64,000 nt of DNA from Alicycliphilus denitrificans K601. GTDB taxonomy: Bacteria; Pseudomonadota; Gammaproteobacteria; Burkholderiales; Burkholderiaceae_C. The notes under the pieces were generated by a model. That model was not told the DNA's origin and searched no databases. It saw nothing but the letters and a program-made list of their open reading frames with translations. The DNA is taken from contig NC_015422.1 of the NCBI RefSeq assembly GCF_000204645.1, positions 2,683,001-2,747,000 on the forward strand, in the 5' to 3' direction. Position 1 is the first letter of the stretch. Each line of letters opens with the position of its first letter. The position numbers and the translations under genes were made by a program. Positions 1 through 8,633 of this stretch are shown here, piece by piece.

Positions 1-120
1 GGCCAGGTCGAGGATGGCCACCCTGGCGCCCTGCTCCCCCATCATGCGGGCGGTGGCGAAGCCCAGTCCATTGATCCCTGCGCCGCCGGTAATGACGGCC
101 ACTTTGTCCTTGAGCAGCAT
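1..120 (-). CDS. Short-chain dehydrogenase/reductase (SDR), N-terminal part only
   Basis: Only the first 40 codons are inside the window; the gene runs off the left edge. The ATG at 118-120 (minus strand) opens with MLLKDKVAVITGGAGINGLG, a classical SDR start: a short beta strand, then the TGGAGINGLG form of the TGxxxGxG NAD(P)-binding turn. The strand near residues 35-40 (VAILDL) ends in an acidic residue, which in this family usually favours NAD(H); that is inference from a fragment. It is divergent from the LysR-type gene that starts at 261, so it is a likely target of that regulator. The substrate cannot be told from this piece; FabG-like and alcohol- or sugar-dehydrogenase members start alike. 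Confidence 0.8.
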   Translation of the reverse strand, partial: MLLKDKVAVITGGAGINGLGFATARMMGEQGARVAILDLA

Positions 121-218
121 GCGTGTCTCCTTGTGCGTGAACTGCGTTGCGAGTGGGCGGATTCTGGGTGGGGCCTCCCTTGAGCACAAACGATATAAAC
201 TCATGGTCGATTCAATTT

Positions 219-247
219 CGTTCATGTTGCAGCGCAATAAATGAACG
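219..247. promoter_or_regulatory. Inverted repeat CGTTCAT-N15-ATGAACG, candidate LysR operator
   Basis: The arms 219-225 and 241-247 are perfect complements separated by 15 bases. They lie between the divergent SDR and LysR genes, where LysR-type regulators usually bind to control themselves and the neighbour. The half-site CGTTCAT recurs at 1171-1177 ahead of transketolase. Binding is inferred from position and symmetry only. Confidence 0.4.
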
Positions 248-260
248 TGCCTCATCCATC

Positions 261-1139
261 GTGATCCCACCGCTCAGCGCCCTCCAGGCCTTCGAGGCCG
301 TCGCCCGCCGCCGCAGCTTTTCCCTGGCGGCCACCGAACTGCACCTGACCCCCTCGGCCATCAGCCACCAGCTGGCCAAGCTGGAAAACCTGCTCGGCGT
401 GCGGCTGTTCGAGCGCTCGTCGCGGGGCGTGGACCTGACGCCCGCGGGCCACAGCTACCTGCAGCGCGTGGGCAATGCGCTGGGGGCCATCAGCACGGCG
501 ACCGACGCTCTGCGGCACGGCGTGCAGGACTCGCTGTACCTGCACTGCAGCCCGAGTTTCGCGAGCCTGTGGCTCATGCCGCGCATCGCGCGCTTCGCTC
601 AGCGCAACCCGGGGATCTCGCTGGTGCTGTCGGCCTCGCACGTGCATTCGGACTTCCAGCTCGGCCTCGTGGACCTGGACATCCGCTACGGGCTGCCCAC
701 CTGGCCGCACCTGGAGGTCGAGCCCATCTTCTCCGAGAAGGTGCTGCCGCTCGCGAGCCCCGAGTTCATCCGCCGCCACGCCCTGCACACGCCGCAGGAC
801 CTGCTGCAGGTGCCGCTGATCCAGTCCATGATCAACGTCGCGCAATGGCCGGAATGGTTCGCCCGCTTCGAGCCCGCGCACCGGCCGGAGCGCATCGCCC
901 TGAAGTTCGACCGGGCCATGATGAGCCTGGACGCGGCCGTCCAGTCGCTGGGCGTAGCGCTGGAGAGCGCCTGCCTGGGACAGGCACACATCGCCAGCGG
1001 CCGGCTGCAGCCCGTGTTCGGCGACGAGATGAGCCTGGAGGTGCAGGCCCATTTCCTCGTGTACCCGGCGCGCCATGCCGCGCGGCCGGAGGTGAGGATG
1101 TTCCTCGACTGGATCCGCGAGGAAGCCAGGGCCTGTTGA
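261..1139 (+). CDS. LysR-family transcriptional regulator (GcvA-like)
   Basis: A 292-residue regulator, the usual LysR length. Translation is taken from the GTG at 261, which gives the typical opening IPPLSALQAFEAVARR; the ATG at 241 is out of frame. An N-terminal winged helix-turn-helix (residues about 5-65, with SFSLAATELHLTPSAISHQL and LFERSSRGVDLTPAG) is followed by a periplasmic-binding-like effector domain (about 90-290). The PPLSALQAFEA opening and the effector-domain style resemble the GcvA/AmpR branch. The gene diverges from the SDR gene at the window edge and points towards transketolase 150 bases downstream. The shared half-site CGTTCAT on both sides suggests that it controls one or both neighbours. 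The effector is unknown. Confidence 0.88.
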   Translation: MIPPLSALQAFEAVARRRSFSLAATELHLTPSAISHQLAKLENLLGVRLFERSSRGVDLTPAGHSYLQRVGNALGAISTATDALRHGVQDSLYLHCSPSFASLWLMPRIARFAQRNPGISLVLSASHVHSDFQLGLVDLDIRYGLPTWPHLEVEPIFSEKVLPLASPEFIRRHALHTPQDLLQVPLIQSMINVAQWPEWFARFEPAHRPERIALKFDRAMMSLDAAVQSLGVALESACLGQAHIASGRLQPVFGDEMSLEVQAHFLVYPARHAARPEVRMFLDWIREEARAC

Positions 1140-1158
1140 CACTGCGGAAGGGGTCGGT

Positions 1159-1194
1159 GTGGATGAATGGCGTTCATCCACCGCTGAATATTCA
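1159..1194. promoter_or_regulatory. Two adjacent palindromes upstream of transketolase
   Basis: GTGGATGAA (1159-1167), five bases, then TTCATCCAC (1173-1181) is a perfect 9-bp inverted repeat. It is followed at once by the perfect palindrome TGAATATTCA (1185-1194). Both are built from TGAA/TTCA half-sites, and one copy contains the CGTTCAT half-site also found beside the LysR gene. Together they look like a tandem operator about 100 bases ahead of the transketolase start. A short terminator for the LysR gene is the alternative, but no T-run follows the stem. Confidence 0.4.
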
Positions 1195-1291
1195 TCGCTT
1201 GTATTCAACCTGTGGGCACCAAAGAATCGCGCCTGTTCTTTCAACCCACAGGAGACAGGCGCCCGCCCGCCACGGGCGGCGCGCCGCCACC

Positions 1292-3274
1292 ATGAGCGCA
1301 CATCCGCTGCAGCCCTTGGCGCATGCCATCCGCTTTCTTTCCATCGACGCCATCGTGCGCGCCGCCGAGGGGCACCAGGGCGTGCCGCTGGGCATGGCCG
1401 AGATCGCGACCGCCCTCTACACCGGGCACCTGAAGTTCGACCCTGCCGACCCGGCGTGGTGGGACCGCGACCGCGTGGTGCTCTCCAACGGCCACGGCTC
1501 GATGCTGCTGTACGCCCTGCTCCACCTGACCGGCTACGAGCAGATCGGGCTCGACCAGATACAGCGCTTTCGCGAGCTGGGCTCGCGCTGCGAGGGCCAC
1601 CCCGAGCGCAATCCGGCCCACGGCATCGAGGTGACCACGGGGCCGCTGGGCCAGGGCATCGCCAACGCCTTCGGCATGGCGGTGGCCGAGGCCTACCTGA
1701 GCGCCCGCTTCGGCAGCGGCCTGGTGGACCACTTCACCTACGCCTTCGTCGGCGACGGCTGCCTGCAGGAAGGCGTGGGCCAGGAGATGATCTCCCTGGC
1801 CGGCCACCTGCGCCTGGGCAAGCTCGTCCTGCTGTGGGACGACAACCGCATCACCGATGACGGCAGCACGCAGCTGTCCATCAGCGAGGACGTGGCCGCC
1901 CGGTTCCGGGTCGCCGGCTGGCATGTCGCCGAGGTGGACGGCCACGACATCGACGCGGTGTCCGCGGCGCTGGCGTTGGCGCGCAAGGACGAACGCCCCT
2001 CCTTCATCGCCTGCCGCACCACCATCGCCAAGGGCATTCCGCGCCTGGAAGGCCAGCGCGGCGGGCACAGCGCCCGCCTCTACGAGCAGGACGCCCAGGA
2101 GGCCCGCGCGCTGCTCGGCTGGCCCCACGGCCCGTTCGAGGTACCCGCCCCCGTGCTCGACGCCTGGCGCGCGGCCGGACGGCGCGGCGCCGGGGCGCGT
2201 GTCGCATGGCGGCAGCGCCTGGATGCCCTGCCCGATGCCGAGCGCCGGGAGTTCTGCCGCGTCATGAACGGCGAACTGCCCGCGGGCTGGCAGCAGGTGC
2301 TGCGGGACTACAAGCAGCGCGCCGTGGCAGCGCCCCAGGAGACCGGCGGCATCCTCATCTCGGCCGAGATCAACGAACTGCTCGCGCCCGTGATCCCCGA
2401 GCGCATGGTCGGCTGCGCCGACCTGGAGGCGCCGACGAGCCACAAGCGCAGCCTGGCCGCGTTCACCGCCACGGACCGCTCGGGCGCCTACGTGCACTGC
2501 GGCGTGCGCGAGCATGTCATGGGCGCCATGGCCAACGGCATGGCCGCGCACGGCGGCATCGTGCCGCTGACCGTGACCTACCTCGCGTTCTCGGACTACG
2601 AGCGCCCCGCCATGCGCATGGCCGCGCTCATGGGGCTGCCAGTCAAGTTCGTGTTCAGCCACGACTCCATCGGCATCGGCAAGAACGGCCCCACGCACCA
2701 GCCCGTGGAGATCCTGGCCTCGCTGCGCGCCATGCCCAACATGCTGGTGATGCGCCCCGCCGATGCGGTCGAGGCAGCCGAGTGCTGGGAAGCCGCCATG
2801 GCCCACGCCACCGGCCCCGTGAGCCTGGTCTTCGCGCGGCAGAACCTGCCCCTGGTGCGCACGGCCCATGCGCCCGAAAACCTCAGCGCGCGCGGCGGCT
2901 ACGTGCTGCGCGAGGCGGCGTGCGGCGCGCGGCAGGTCACGCTGCTGGCCACGGGCTCCGAAGTGACCCTGGCGCTGGCCGCGCGCGAGGCGCTGGAGCA
3001 GGCCGGCATCGCCACGGCCGTCGTCTCCCTGCCCTGCTGGGAACTGTTCGACCAGCAGGACGCCGCCTACCGCCGCGAGGTACTGGGCAGCGGCGTGCGC
3101 GTCGGCGTCGAGGCGGCCTGCCGCCTCGGCTGGGACGCCTACCTGGGAGACAGGGGCGGGTTCGTGGGCATGACGGGCTTCGGCGCCTCGGGCCCGGCGG
3201 ATGCGCTATACAAGCTTTTCGACATCACGCCCGAAGCCGTCGCCCGCGAGGCGCGCCGCCTGCTGGCCGCTTGA
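1292..3274 (+). CDS. tkt: Transketolase
   Basis: A thiamine-diphosphate enzyme that moves two-carbon ketol units between sugar phosphates in the pentose phosphate pathway. At 660 residues it is full length. Visible family features are [20 protein letters not shown] near residue 65, [14 protein letters not shown] near 115, the ThDP/metal motif from GDGCLQEG (about 153) to [10 protein letters not shown] (about 183), and [21 protein letters not shown] followed by [17 protein letters not shown] in the pyrimidine-binding domain (about 430-470). A C-terminal transketolase domain follows from about 545. The start ATG is followed directly by a transketolase-type N-terminus. It is 14 bases ahead of a D-2-hydroxyacid dehydrogenase, so the pair is probably one transcript. 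The SDR/LysR context suggests a catabolic isozyme rather than the housekeeping copy, which is inference. Confidence 0.93.
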   Translation: MSAHPLQPLAHAIRFLSIDAIVRAAEGHQGVPLGMAEIATALYTGHLKFDPADPAWWDRDRVVLSNGHGSMLLYALLHLTGYEQIGLDQIQRFRELGSRCEGHPERNPAHGIEVTTGPLGQGIANAFGMAVAEAYLSARFGSGLVDHFTYAFVGDGCLQEGVGQEMISLAGHLRLGKLVLLWDDNRITDDGSTQLSISEDVAARFRVAGWHVAEVDGHDIDAVSAALALARKDERPSFIACRTTIAKGIPRLEGQRGGHSARLYEQDAQEARALLGWPHGPFEVPAPVLDAWRAAGRRGAGARVAWRQRLDALPDAERREFCRVMNGELPAGWQQVLRDYKQRAVAAPQETGGILISAEINELLAPVIPERMVGCADLEAPTSHKRSLAAFTATDRSGAYVHCGVREHVMGAMANGMAAHGGIVPLTVTYLAFSDYERPAMRMAALMGLPVKFVFSHDSIGIGKNGPTHQPVEILASLRAMPNMLVMRPADAVEAAECWEAAMAHATGPVSLVFARQNLPLVRTAHAPENLSARGGYVLREAACGARQVTLLATGSEVTLALAAREALEQAGIATAVVSLPCWELFDQQDAAYRREVLGSGVRVGVEAACRLGWDAYLGDRGGFVGMTGFGASGPADALYKLFDITPEAVAREARRLLAA

Positions 3275-3288
3275 AAGAAGGCCCCGCC

Positions 3289-4251
3289 ATGAAGATCGTC
3301 TTCCTCGACCGCGAAACCATTTCCCCCCGGACCCACGTGCGCCGACCCGCGTTCGACCACGAGTGGGTGGAATACCCCCGCACCGGCCCCGCCGAGGCGG
3401 CCGAGCGCCTGCGCGACGCCGACGTAGCCATCGTCAACAAGGTCAGGCTGACGGCGGACGTGCTCGCCCAGGCACCGCGCCTGCGCCTGATCGCCGTGGC
3501 CGCGACGGGCACCGACAACATCGACCTGGCCGCCTGCCAGGCCCGGGGCATCGTGGTCAGCAACATCCGCGGCTACGCCACGCACACGGTGCCGGAGCAC
3601 ACGTTCGCGCTGATCTTCGCGCTGCGGCGCAGCATCTGCGCCTACCGCGACGCCGTGCGCGCGGGCCGCTGGCAGCAGGCGGATCAGTTCTGCTTCTTCG
3701 ACCACCCGATCCGCGACCTGGCGGGCTCCACGCTGGGCGTTGTCGGCGATGGCGCGCTGGGCCAATCGGTGGCCGCCATGGGCCGGGCGCTGGGCATGCG
3801 CGTGCTGATCTCGGGCCACAAGGGCCGCACCGGCCAGGGCCGGCTCTACACCCCGTTCGAGGAGACGCTGCGGCAGGCCGACGTCCTCACGCTGCACTGC
3901 CCGCTGAACGATCGCACGCGCAACATGATCGCGGCGCCCGAGTTCGCGCAGATGGAGCGCAGCCCCCTGCTGGTCAACACGGCGCGCGGCGGGCTGGTGG
4001 ACGAATCGGCCGTGGGCCCCGCGCTGGATGCCGGGCAGATCTCCGGCGCAGCGTTCGACGTGACCAGCGTGGAGCCTCCGCCGGCCGACCACCCGTTCAT
4101 GGCACTGCTGGACCGCCCCAACTTCATCCTGACGCCCCACGTGGCCTGGGCCAGCGCCGAGGCCATCCAGGCACTCGCAGATCAGTTGATCGACAACATC
4201 GAGGCGTTCGTCGCCAGCAGGCCGACGAACGTGGTGGAGCCCAGGGCCTGA
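3289..4251 (+). CDS. D-2-hydroxyacid dehydrogenase (glycerate dehydrogenase/hydroxypyruvate reductase-like)
   Basis: A 320-residue NAD(P)-dependent D-2-hydroxyacid dehydrogenase. Visible features are ATGTDNIDLAAC (about residue 73), the Rossmann turn VVGDGALGQS (about 152), the catalytic Arg in NTARGGLVDE (about 230), the Glu in SVEPPPADHPF (about 261) and the His in LTPHVAWAS (about 284), so the Arg-Glu-His triad is complete. The strand that normally ends in an Asp favouring NADH reads VLISGHKGR, with basic residues instead, so NADPH preference is possible. It starts 14 bases after transketolase. Likely substrates are hydroxypyruvate/glycerate or glyoxylate; hydroxypyruvate is also a transketolase donor, which would explain the pairing. 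Substrate specificity is inferred. Confidence 0.88.
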   Translation: MKIVFLDRETISPRTHVRRPAFDHEWVEYPRTGPAEAAERLRDADVAIVNKVRLTADVLAQAPRLRLIAVAATGTDNIDLAACQARGIVVSNIRGYATHTVPEHTFALIFALRRSICAYRDAVRAGRWQQADQFCFFDHPIRDLAGSTLGVVGDGALGQSVAAMGRALGMRVLISGHKGRTGQGRLYTPFEETLRQADVLTLHCPLNDRTRNMIAAPEFAQMERSPLLVNTARGGLVDESAVGPALDAGQISGAAFDVTSVEPPPADHPFMALLDRPNFILTPHVAWASAEAIQALADQLIDNIEAFVASRPTNVVEPRA

Positions 4252-4270
4252 CATTGGCCTGCTGCCCGGA

Positions 4271-5185
4271 TCAAGCGGGTTCGCCCTGTGCGTGCGTCTG
4301 GCAGGCCTGCACGAATGCCGCCAGCGCGGGCGAATGCTGCTGCCCCATGCGCTGCAGCAGCGAAAAATGACGCCATATGCGCGGCAGCAGCGTGGGCAGC
4401 AGCACCAGTTCGCCAGCGTCGAGCAGCGGCTGCACCAACACGCGCGACAGGCAGCTGATGCCCAGGCCCTGGGCCACGCAGCGCGCGATGGCCTCGGAGC
4501 TGCCCAGCGTGGCGGCCGAGGGCAGCTGGTGCAGGCGCGGCAGCAGCGCATGCTCGACCATCTCGCGCGTGCCCGATCCCTGCTCGCGCAGCAGCCAGCG
4601 CGCGCCGCGCAATGCGGCCGGCCCCAGCGGCCGGGCCCGCGCAGCCTGCGCCAGCGGATCGTGCGGCGCCGCGACGATGACCAGTTCGTCGCGCCGCCAG
4701 GGCCGCACCTGCAGCCCCTGCCAGTGGCTGGCGCCCTCGATCAGTCCCAGGTCGGCATCGAGCGCCTGAACGGCCTGGGCCACCTCGCGCGTGTTGCCGA
4801 TCTGCAGGTCTACGCTCACCTGCGGGTGGCTGCGCGCAAATGCCGCCAGCACATGCGGCAGCACATAGCTGCCGATGGTGGTGCTGGCCGCCACGCGCAG
4901 GCGCACCGACAGGCCCGCGCCCTGCGCGCCAAAGGCTTGCTCGATGGCGCGCGCCTGCTCCAGCAGCGCCAGCGCCTGGGGCAGCAGCGCACGCCCGGCG
5001 TCGTTGAGCACCAGGCCGCGGCCCACGCGCTCGAACAGGGGCGCGCCCAGGCACTGCTCCAGCTGCTGCAGCGCCGCGCTCGTGGCCGACTGCGACAAGG
5101 CCACCACCTGGGCCGCGGCCACCGTGGAGCCGCTTTGCGCCACGGCGTTGAAGATCTCGATCTGGCGCAAGCTTAGATGGAGCAT
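4271..5185 (-). CDS. LysR-family regulator divergent from yeiH (YeiE/CysB-branch type)
   Basis: A 304-residue LysR regulator. The DNA-binding domain (residues about 1-62: LSLRQIEIFNAVAQSGSTVAAAQ, then LFERVGRGLVLNDAGR) is followed by an effector domain with VAASTTIGSYVLPHVLAAF, typical of the YeiE/CysB-like/CbbR group. It is divergent from a YeiH-type membrane protein, the same arrangement as yeiE-yeiH in enterobacteria, where YeiE is reported to respond to sulfite. The intervening 114 bases hold a perfect AT-rich inverted repeat at 5226-5245. Control of the adjacent transporter is therefore the natural inference. The 3' end converges on the hydroxyacid dehydrogenase with a 19-base gap. Confidence 0.87.
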   Translation of the reverse strand: MLHLSLRQIEIFNAVAQSGSTVAAAQVVALSQSATSAALQQLEQCLGAPLFERVGRGLVLNDAGRALLPQALALLEQARAIEQAFGAQGAGLSVRLRVAASTTIGSYVLPHVLAAFARSHPQVSVDLQIGNTREVAQAVQALDADLGLIEGASHWQGLQVRPWRRDELVIVAAPHDPLAQAARARPLGPAALRGARWLLREQGSGTREMVEHALLPRLHQLPSAATLGSSEAIARCVAQGLGISCLSRVLVQPLLDAGELVLLPTLLPRIWRHFSLLQRMGQQHSPALAAFVQACQTHAQGEPA

Positions 5186-5225
5186 GGTATCAACCGGTTT
5201 TACAGGTAGGTTTTACATAAATTAT

Positions 5226-5245
5226 TAGTTATACAAATATAACTA
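5226..5245. promoter_or_regulatory. Perfect inverted repeat TAGTTATA-CAAA-TATAACTA between lysR and yeiH
   Basis: Arms 5226-5233 and 5238-5245 are exact complements. They sit in an AT-rich island (about 5200-5255) that contrasts strongly with the GC-rich surroundings. Dyads of this sort in a divergent LysR/target gap are typical LysR recognition sites. The AT-rich island probably also carries the two promoters. Confidence 0.5.
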
Positions 5246-5299
5246 TTTTTTCTAGAGTCGGCACCAGCCGTACCGGCCCATTGCGCCGCGGCTGCCACC

Positions 5300-6391
5300 A
5301 TGACCCTTGCCTCACACCCCTCCTCCACCCTTGCCTCCTTAACCGGCAGTCCGGTACGCTGGCTGCCGGGGCTGCTGCTGATCGGCGCCATGGCGGCCGC
5401 CGCGCTGTGGCTGGCAGGGCAGCCCTTCTTCGCCCGGCATGGCCTGGGCATGCTGACGCTGGCCATCGTGCTCGGCCTTCTACTGGGCAATACCGTGTAC
5501 CCGCGCCTGGACCAGGCCTGCGGCCCCGGCGTGGGCCTGGCCAAGCAGCAGTTGCTGCGCGCGGGCATCGTGCTGTATGGCCTGCGCTTGACCTTCCAGG
5601 ACATCGCCGTCATGGGCTGGGGCGGCGTCGCCGTGGACGCCCTGGTGCTGGCCAGCACCTTCGGGCTGGCCAGTTGGCTGGGCCAGCGCGTCCTGGGGCT
5701 GGACCGGCGCACCACGCTGCTCGTCGGCGCGGGCAGCTCCATCTGCGGCGCGGCCGCCGTGCTGGCGACGGCGCCCGTGGTCAAGGGACGCGCCCAGGAT
5801 GTGGCCGTCGCCGTGGCCACCGTGGTGGTGTTCGGCACGCTGGGCATGTTCCTGTATCCCGCGCTGTACCACTGGAACGCCTCCTGGGACTGGATAGACA
5901 TGAATGCGCAGCAATACGGCCTCTACGTGGGCGCCACGGTACACGAGGTAGCGCAGGTGGTGGCCGCGGGCGCAGCCATCGGCCCCGAAGCCGCCGCCAC
6001 CGCCGTGATCGCCAAGATGACGCGCGTGATGATGCTGGCGCCCTTCCTGCTCGTCCTGTCCTTCTTCCTGGCGCGCGCACGGCACGGCGCGGCTGCAGGC
6101 CAGAAGGATGCAGGCGGCAGCCGGGCCATCACCATTCCCTGGTTTGCCCTGGGCTTCGTGGCCATGGCCGGCGTGAACTCGCTGGACATGCTGCCCGATG
6201 CGGTGGTGCGGGCCGGCGTGCGCCTGGACGACCTGCTGCTGGCCATGGCCATGGCGGCCCTGGGCCTCACCACCCATGTGCGCGCAGTGCGCGCCGCGGG
6301 ACTCAGGCCGCTGCTACTGGCCGCCGCGCTGTTTGCCTGGCTGCTGGGGGCGGGGCTGCTGCTGAGCCGTTACCTGCCGCAGTGGCCTTGA
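5300..6391 (+). CDS. yeiH: YeiH-family membrane protein (putative sulfate/sulfite exporter family, UPF0324)
   Basis: A 363-residue integral membrane protein with about ten hydrophobic segments, beginning with a helix at WLPGLLLIGAMAAAALWLA. The family hallmark GAGSSICGAAAVLATAPV is at about residue 137, followed by VAVAVATVVVFGTLGMFLY. Database names for this family refer to sulfate export, and the neighbouring YeiE-like regulator fits a sulfite/sulfate stress role, but transport has not been firmly shown for most members. The start ATG at 5300 gives a normal N-terminus; the leader lies within the shared LysR gap. It converges on the binding-protein gene that ends at 6393. Confidence 0.85.
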   Translation: MTLASHPSSTLASLTGSPVRWLPGLLLIGAMAAAALWLAGQPFFARHGLGMLTLAIVLGLLLGNTVYPRLDQACGPGVGLAKQQLLRAGIVLYGLRLTFQDIAVMGWGGVAVDALVLASTFGLASWLGQRVLGLDRRTTLLVGAGSSICGAAAVLATAPVVKGRAQDVAVAVATVVVFGTLGMFLYPALYHWNASWDWIDMNAQQYGLYVGATVHEVAQVVAAGAAIGPEAAATAVIAKMTRVMMLAPFLLVLSFFLARARHGAAAGQKDAGGSRAITIPWFALGFVAMAGVNSLDMLPDAVVRAGVRLDDLLLAMAMAALGLTTHVRAVRAAGLRPLLLAAALFAWLLGAGLLLSRYLPQWP

Positions 6392-6392
6392 A

Positions 6393-7670
6393 TCAGGGCC
6401 GCTGCATGCGGCAGGTGCTGGGCATCTGCGCCTTGTCCGCCGGGATCTGCCGCACCACGCGGAAGCCGTAGCCCGAGCCCTCCACGTCGAACTTCACGCC
6501 CGGCGCATCCAGCCGGTCCATCACGCCCACGACGAGGGGTTGCTGGAACTGGTGGTCCTGCGCGCGCATGCGGCCCGCCTGGCCGTACAGGGTCACGCTG
6601 GCGTGCTCCAGCGCGCGCGCCACTGGCAGCGCGTCGGTGCTGCCGGCCTGCTGCATGGCCTGGGCCAGGGCCTCGACCATGAGCTGCATGCGCATGTGCA
6701 CGTAGTCGTCCTGCGGCTGCGGGAAGCGTGCGCGGAAGGCCCGGTAGAAGTCCTCGCTGCCCTTCGTGGGCAGGTTGGGCAGCCAGTCGGCCACGGCCAC
6801 CACCTTGCCAACGCCGGCGTCGCCCAGGGCGGCGGGCGCGCCCAGGGCGTTGCCGTAGAAGGTGTAGAACATGCCGTCGTAGCCCACCTCGCGCGCGGCC
6901 TTGACGAGCAGCGTGAGGTCGTTGCCCCAGTTGCCGGTGATAACGGCCTGCGCGCCGCTGGCCTTGATCTTGACGGCATAGGGCGCGAAGTCCTTCACGC
7001 GGCCCACAGGGTGTAGTTCGTCGCCGACGACCGCGACGTCGGGGCGCTGGGCGGCCAGCTGCCGGCGGGCCTCGCGCAGCACGGCCTGGCCGAAGCTGTA
7101 GTCCTGGCCGATCAGGTAGACGCTCTTGAGCGCCCGGTCCTCGCGCATCACGTCCATGAGCGCGGCCATTCGCATGTCGGCATGGGCGTCGAAGCGGAAG
7201 TGCCAGAAGCTGCACTTGTCGTTCGTGAGCGCGGGATCGACCGCCGAGTAGTTGAGGAACACCACGCGCCTGCCCGGCTCGCGCTGGTTGTGCTTGTTGA
7301 TGGCCTCGATGAGCGCGGCGGCCGTGGCCGAGGAATTGCCCTGCAGCACGAAGTGCGCCCCATCGTCAATGGCCGCGCGCAGGGCCGACAGCGCCTCCTC
7401 GTTCGTGCCCTTGCTGTCGTAGCGCGCCAGCTGCAGCGGCTTGGCGCCGCCCGGCAGCGGCACGCCGCCGCGCGCGTTCACGCGCTCCATGGCCCAGACG
7501 ATGTTGCGGAATACCGCCTCGCCAGTGTTGGCAAAGCTGCCGGACAGGCTTTCGATGAGCGCGACCCTGATGGGCGCGCCGGTGGCGGACCGGGGCTGGG
7601 CGCCGACAGCCAGGGGCAGCAGCGCCAGAGCACAGGCGCGGATGGCCTGGCGGCGTGACGGAAGGGGCAT
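6393..7670 (-). CDS. ABC-type periplasmic substrate-binding protein (branched-chain amino acid/amide family)
   Basis: The ATG at 7668-7670 gives a 425-residue preprotein starting MPLPSRRQAIRACALALLPL with cleavage expected after VGA, so export to the periplasm is likely. An in-frame GTG at 7701-7703 overlaps the stop codon of the upstream DUF2242 gene (TAGTG) and could be a coupled start. The mature part begins PIRVALIESLSGSFANTGEA, the peripheral-binding type-1 fold seen in LivK-like proteins, with VYLIGQDYSFGQAVLREARR near the middle. No permease or ATPase genes lie next to it, so it is an orphan binding protein. The ligand cannot be told; its C-terminal half diverges from the LivK proteins at 51-57 kb. 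Confidence 0.8.
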   Translation of the reverse strand: MPLPSRRQAIRACALALLPLAVGAQPRSATGAPIRVALIESLSGSFANTGEAVFRNIVWAMERVNARGGVPLPGGAKPLQLARYDSKGTNEEALSALRAAIDDGAHFVLQGNSSATAAALIEAINKHNQREPGRRVVFLNYSAVDPALTNDKCSFWHFRFDAHADMRMAALMDVMREDRALKSVYLIGQDYSFGQAVLREARRQLAAQRPDVAVVGDELHPVGRVKDFAPYAVKIKASGAQAVITGNWGNDLTLLVKAAREVGYDGMFYTFYGNALGAPAALGDAGVGKVVAVADWLPNLPTKGSEDFYRAFRARFPQPQDDYVHMRMQLMVEALAQAMQQAGSTDALPVARALEHASVTLYGQAGRMRAQDHQFQQPLVVGVMDRLDAPGVKFDVEGSGYGFRVVRQIPADKAQMPSTCRMQRP

Positions 7671-7702
7671 GGGAAGACTCAAGGAGAAGAAAAGGAGGCC
7701 CA

Positions 7703-8515
7703 CTACTGGGCCATGAGCTGCTCGATGGACTGCGGCGCCGGCTGCTCCGCTGGCGCATCGGCCGCCGCCGCGCGCTCCTGCTGGGGCAACTGGCTGGCGC
7801 TGGCGGCGGGCTCCGGCACGGCGGCCGTGGTGGCCGGCGCCGGCGCCGGCGCCGGCGCGGGGGCAGTGGCCACTGGCACCGGCAACTGTACGCTGGCGGT
7901 GCCGGCGGGCGCCATGGGCACGTAGCGCTCGAAGAGCTGGAAGAAGCGTTCGTAGAATTGCACGTCGGTGATGGTCTCGCTGCCCACCTTGACCAGGGTG
8001 TCGTCAGTGGCGGAGACGGGCAGCGACACCGAGCCTATGCCGCCCACGCCCAGCGAGGCCGAGTTGTTGACCTTCTTGATCACGTAGCGATCCTGCAGCG
8101 CGCTGGCGAAGGCCGAGGTGCGCACGTCCCCCTGCCCCTCGGGGGCGCAGACCACGCGCATTTCCACCTCGTAGTGCACGTCGGCCTGGGGCTGGTAGTA
8201 CTTGCGCCCGGCCACCATCTCGGCGCTGGCCGTGTTCACCAGGTAGCCCTGGCTCAGCAACGCGCGGCGCGCGGCCTCGCAGGTGCGCGCCTGCGAGGCC
8301 AGGACATGGCGCGTGTGCATGCTGGTACTGTCGAAGTCGTTGGGGGTGAATTGCAGGTTGCGCTCCAGCCCAGGCATGGCCTCGGGCAGCCGCGCGCAGC
8401 CCGCCAGTAGAAGGGCGCAGGCCAGCAGGCCCGGGCGCCGGCCCAGGGGCGTGGAAGGAAGGGGCAGGAATCGAATCACGGGAGCCAAGCAAAAAAATCC
8501 GCAGCAGGGCCGCAT
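7703..8515 (-). CDS. DUF2242 lipoprotein with proline/alanine-rich tail
   Basis: The ATG at 8513-8515 gives about 270 residues; an in-frame GTG 18 bases upstream is possible. The leader ends in the lipobox LLLAGCARLP, predicting a lipid-anchored envelope protein. The body (NLQFTPNDFDSTSMHTRH, then YLVNTASAEMVAGRKYYQP) matches what I recall of DUF2242, a family of unknown function in beta-proteobacteria. The C-terminal region has a run of alternating Pro/Ala (PAPAPAPAPA) encoded by a GGCGCC repeat near 7836-7866, and ends in an Ala/Gln-rich stretch. Its stop overlaps a possible GTG start of the next gene, so the two may be co-expressed. No enzymatic motif is visible. Confidence 0.72.
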   Translation of the reverse strand: MRPCCGFFCLAPVIRFLPLPSTPLGRRPGLLACALLLAGCARLPEAMPGLERNLQFTPNDFDSTSMHTRHVLASQARTCEAARRALLSQGYLVNTASAEMVAGRKYYQPQADVHYEVEMRVVCAPEGQGDVRTSAFASALQDRYVIKKVNNSASLGVGGIGSVSLPVSATDDTLVKVGSETITDVQFYERFFQLFERYVPMAPAGTASVQLPVPVATAPAPAPAPAPATTAAVPEPAASASQLPQQERAAAADAPAEQPAPQSIEQLMAQ

Positions 8516-8581
8516 TGTGAATGCCCGTCGCACAGGCGCCGGGCAAGCGCCCGGACAGCCTCTTTTTTACTATCGAATAAT

Positions 8582-8620
8582 GAGCTAGAAGCGCTTTTCC
8601 ACAAAGCGCAGAGGGCATAT
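8582..8620. repeat. Dispersed palindromic repeat, short form (copy a)
   Basis: Contains GAGCTAGAAGCGCTTTT, a short loop, then AAAGCGCAGAG; the core arms GCGCTTT (8591-8597) and AAAGCGC (8603-8609) are exact complements. It lies between the DUF2242 gene and the end of the macB-like permease gene, and shares the AGCGCTT/AAGCGC core with the copies at 15.8, 22.1, 24.7, 39.6, 47.1, 57.2 and 58.2 kb. The flanking AGCTA edges are degenerate here. Confidence 0.6.
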
Positions 8621-8633
8621 TTTACGAATAACC

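Noticed and set aside
7836..7866. GGCGCC tandem repeat as a possible phase-variable tract
   Set aside because: The unit keeps the reading frame (six bases) and codes for alternating Pro/Ala; a copy change would only lengthen the linker.
8538..8575. CCGGGC-AAGC-GCCCGG stem followed by TTTTTT on the plus strand
   Set aside because: It looks like a terminator, but no plus-strand gene leads into it; both neighbours are on the minus strand, and the T-run is about eight bases from the stem.
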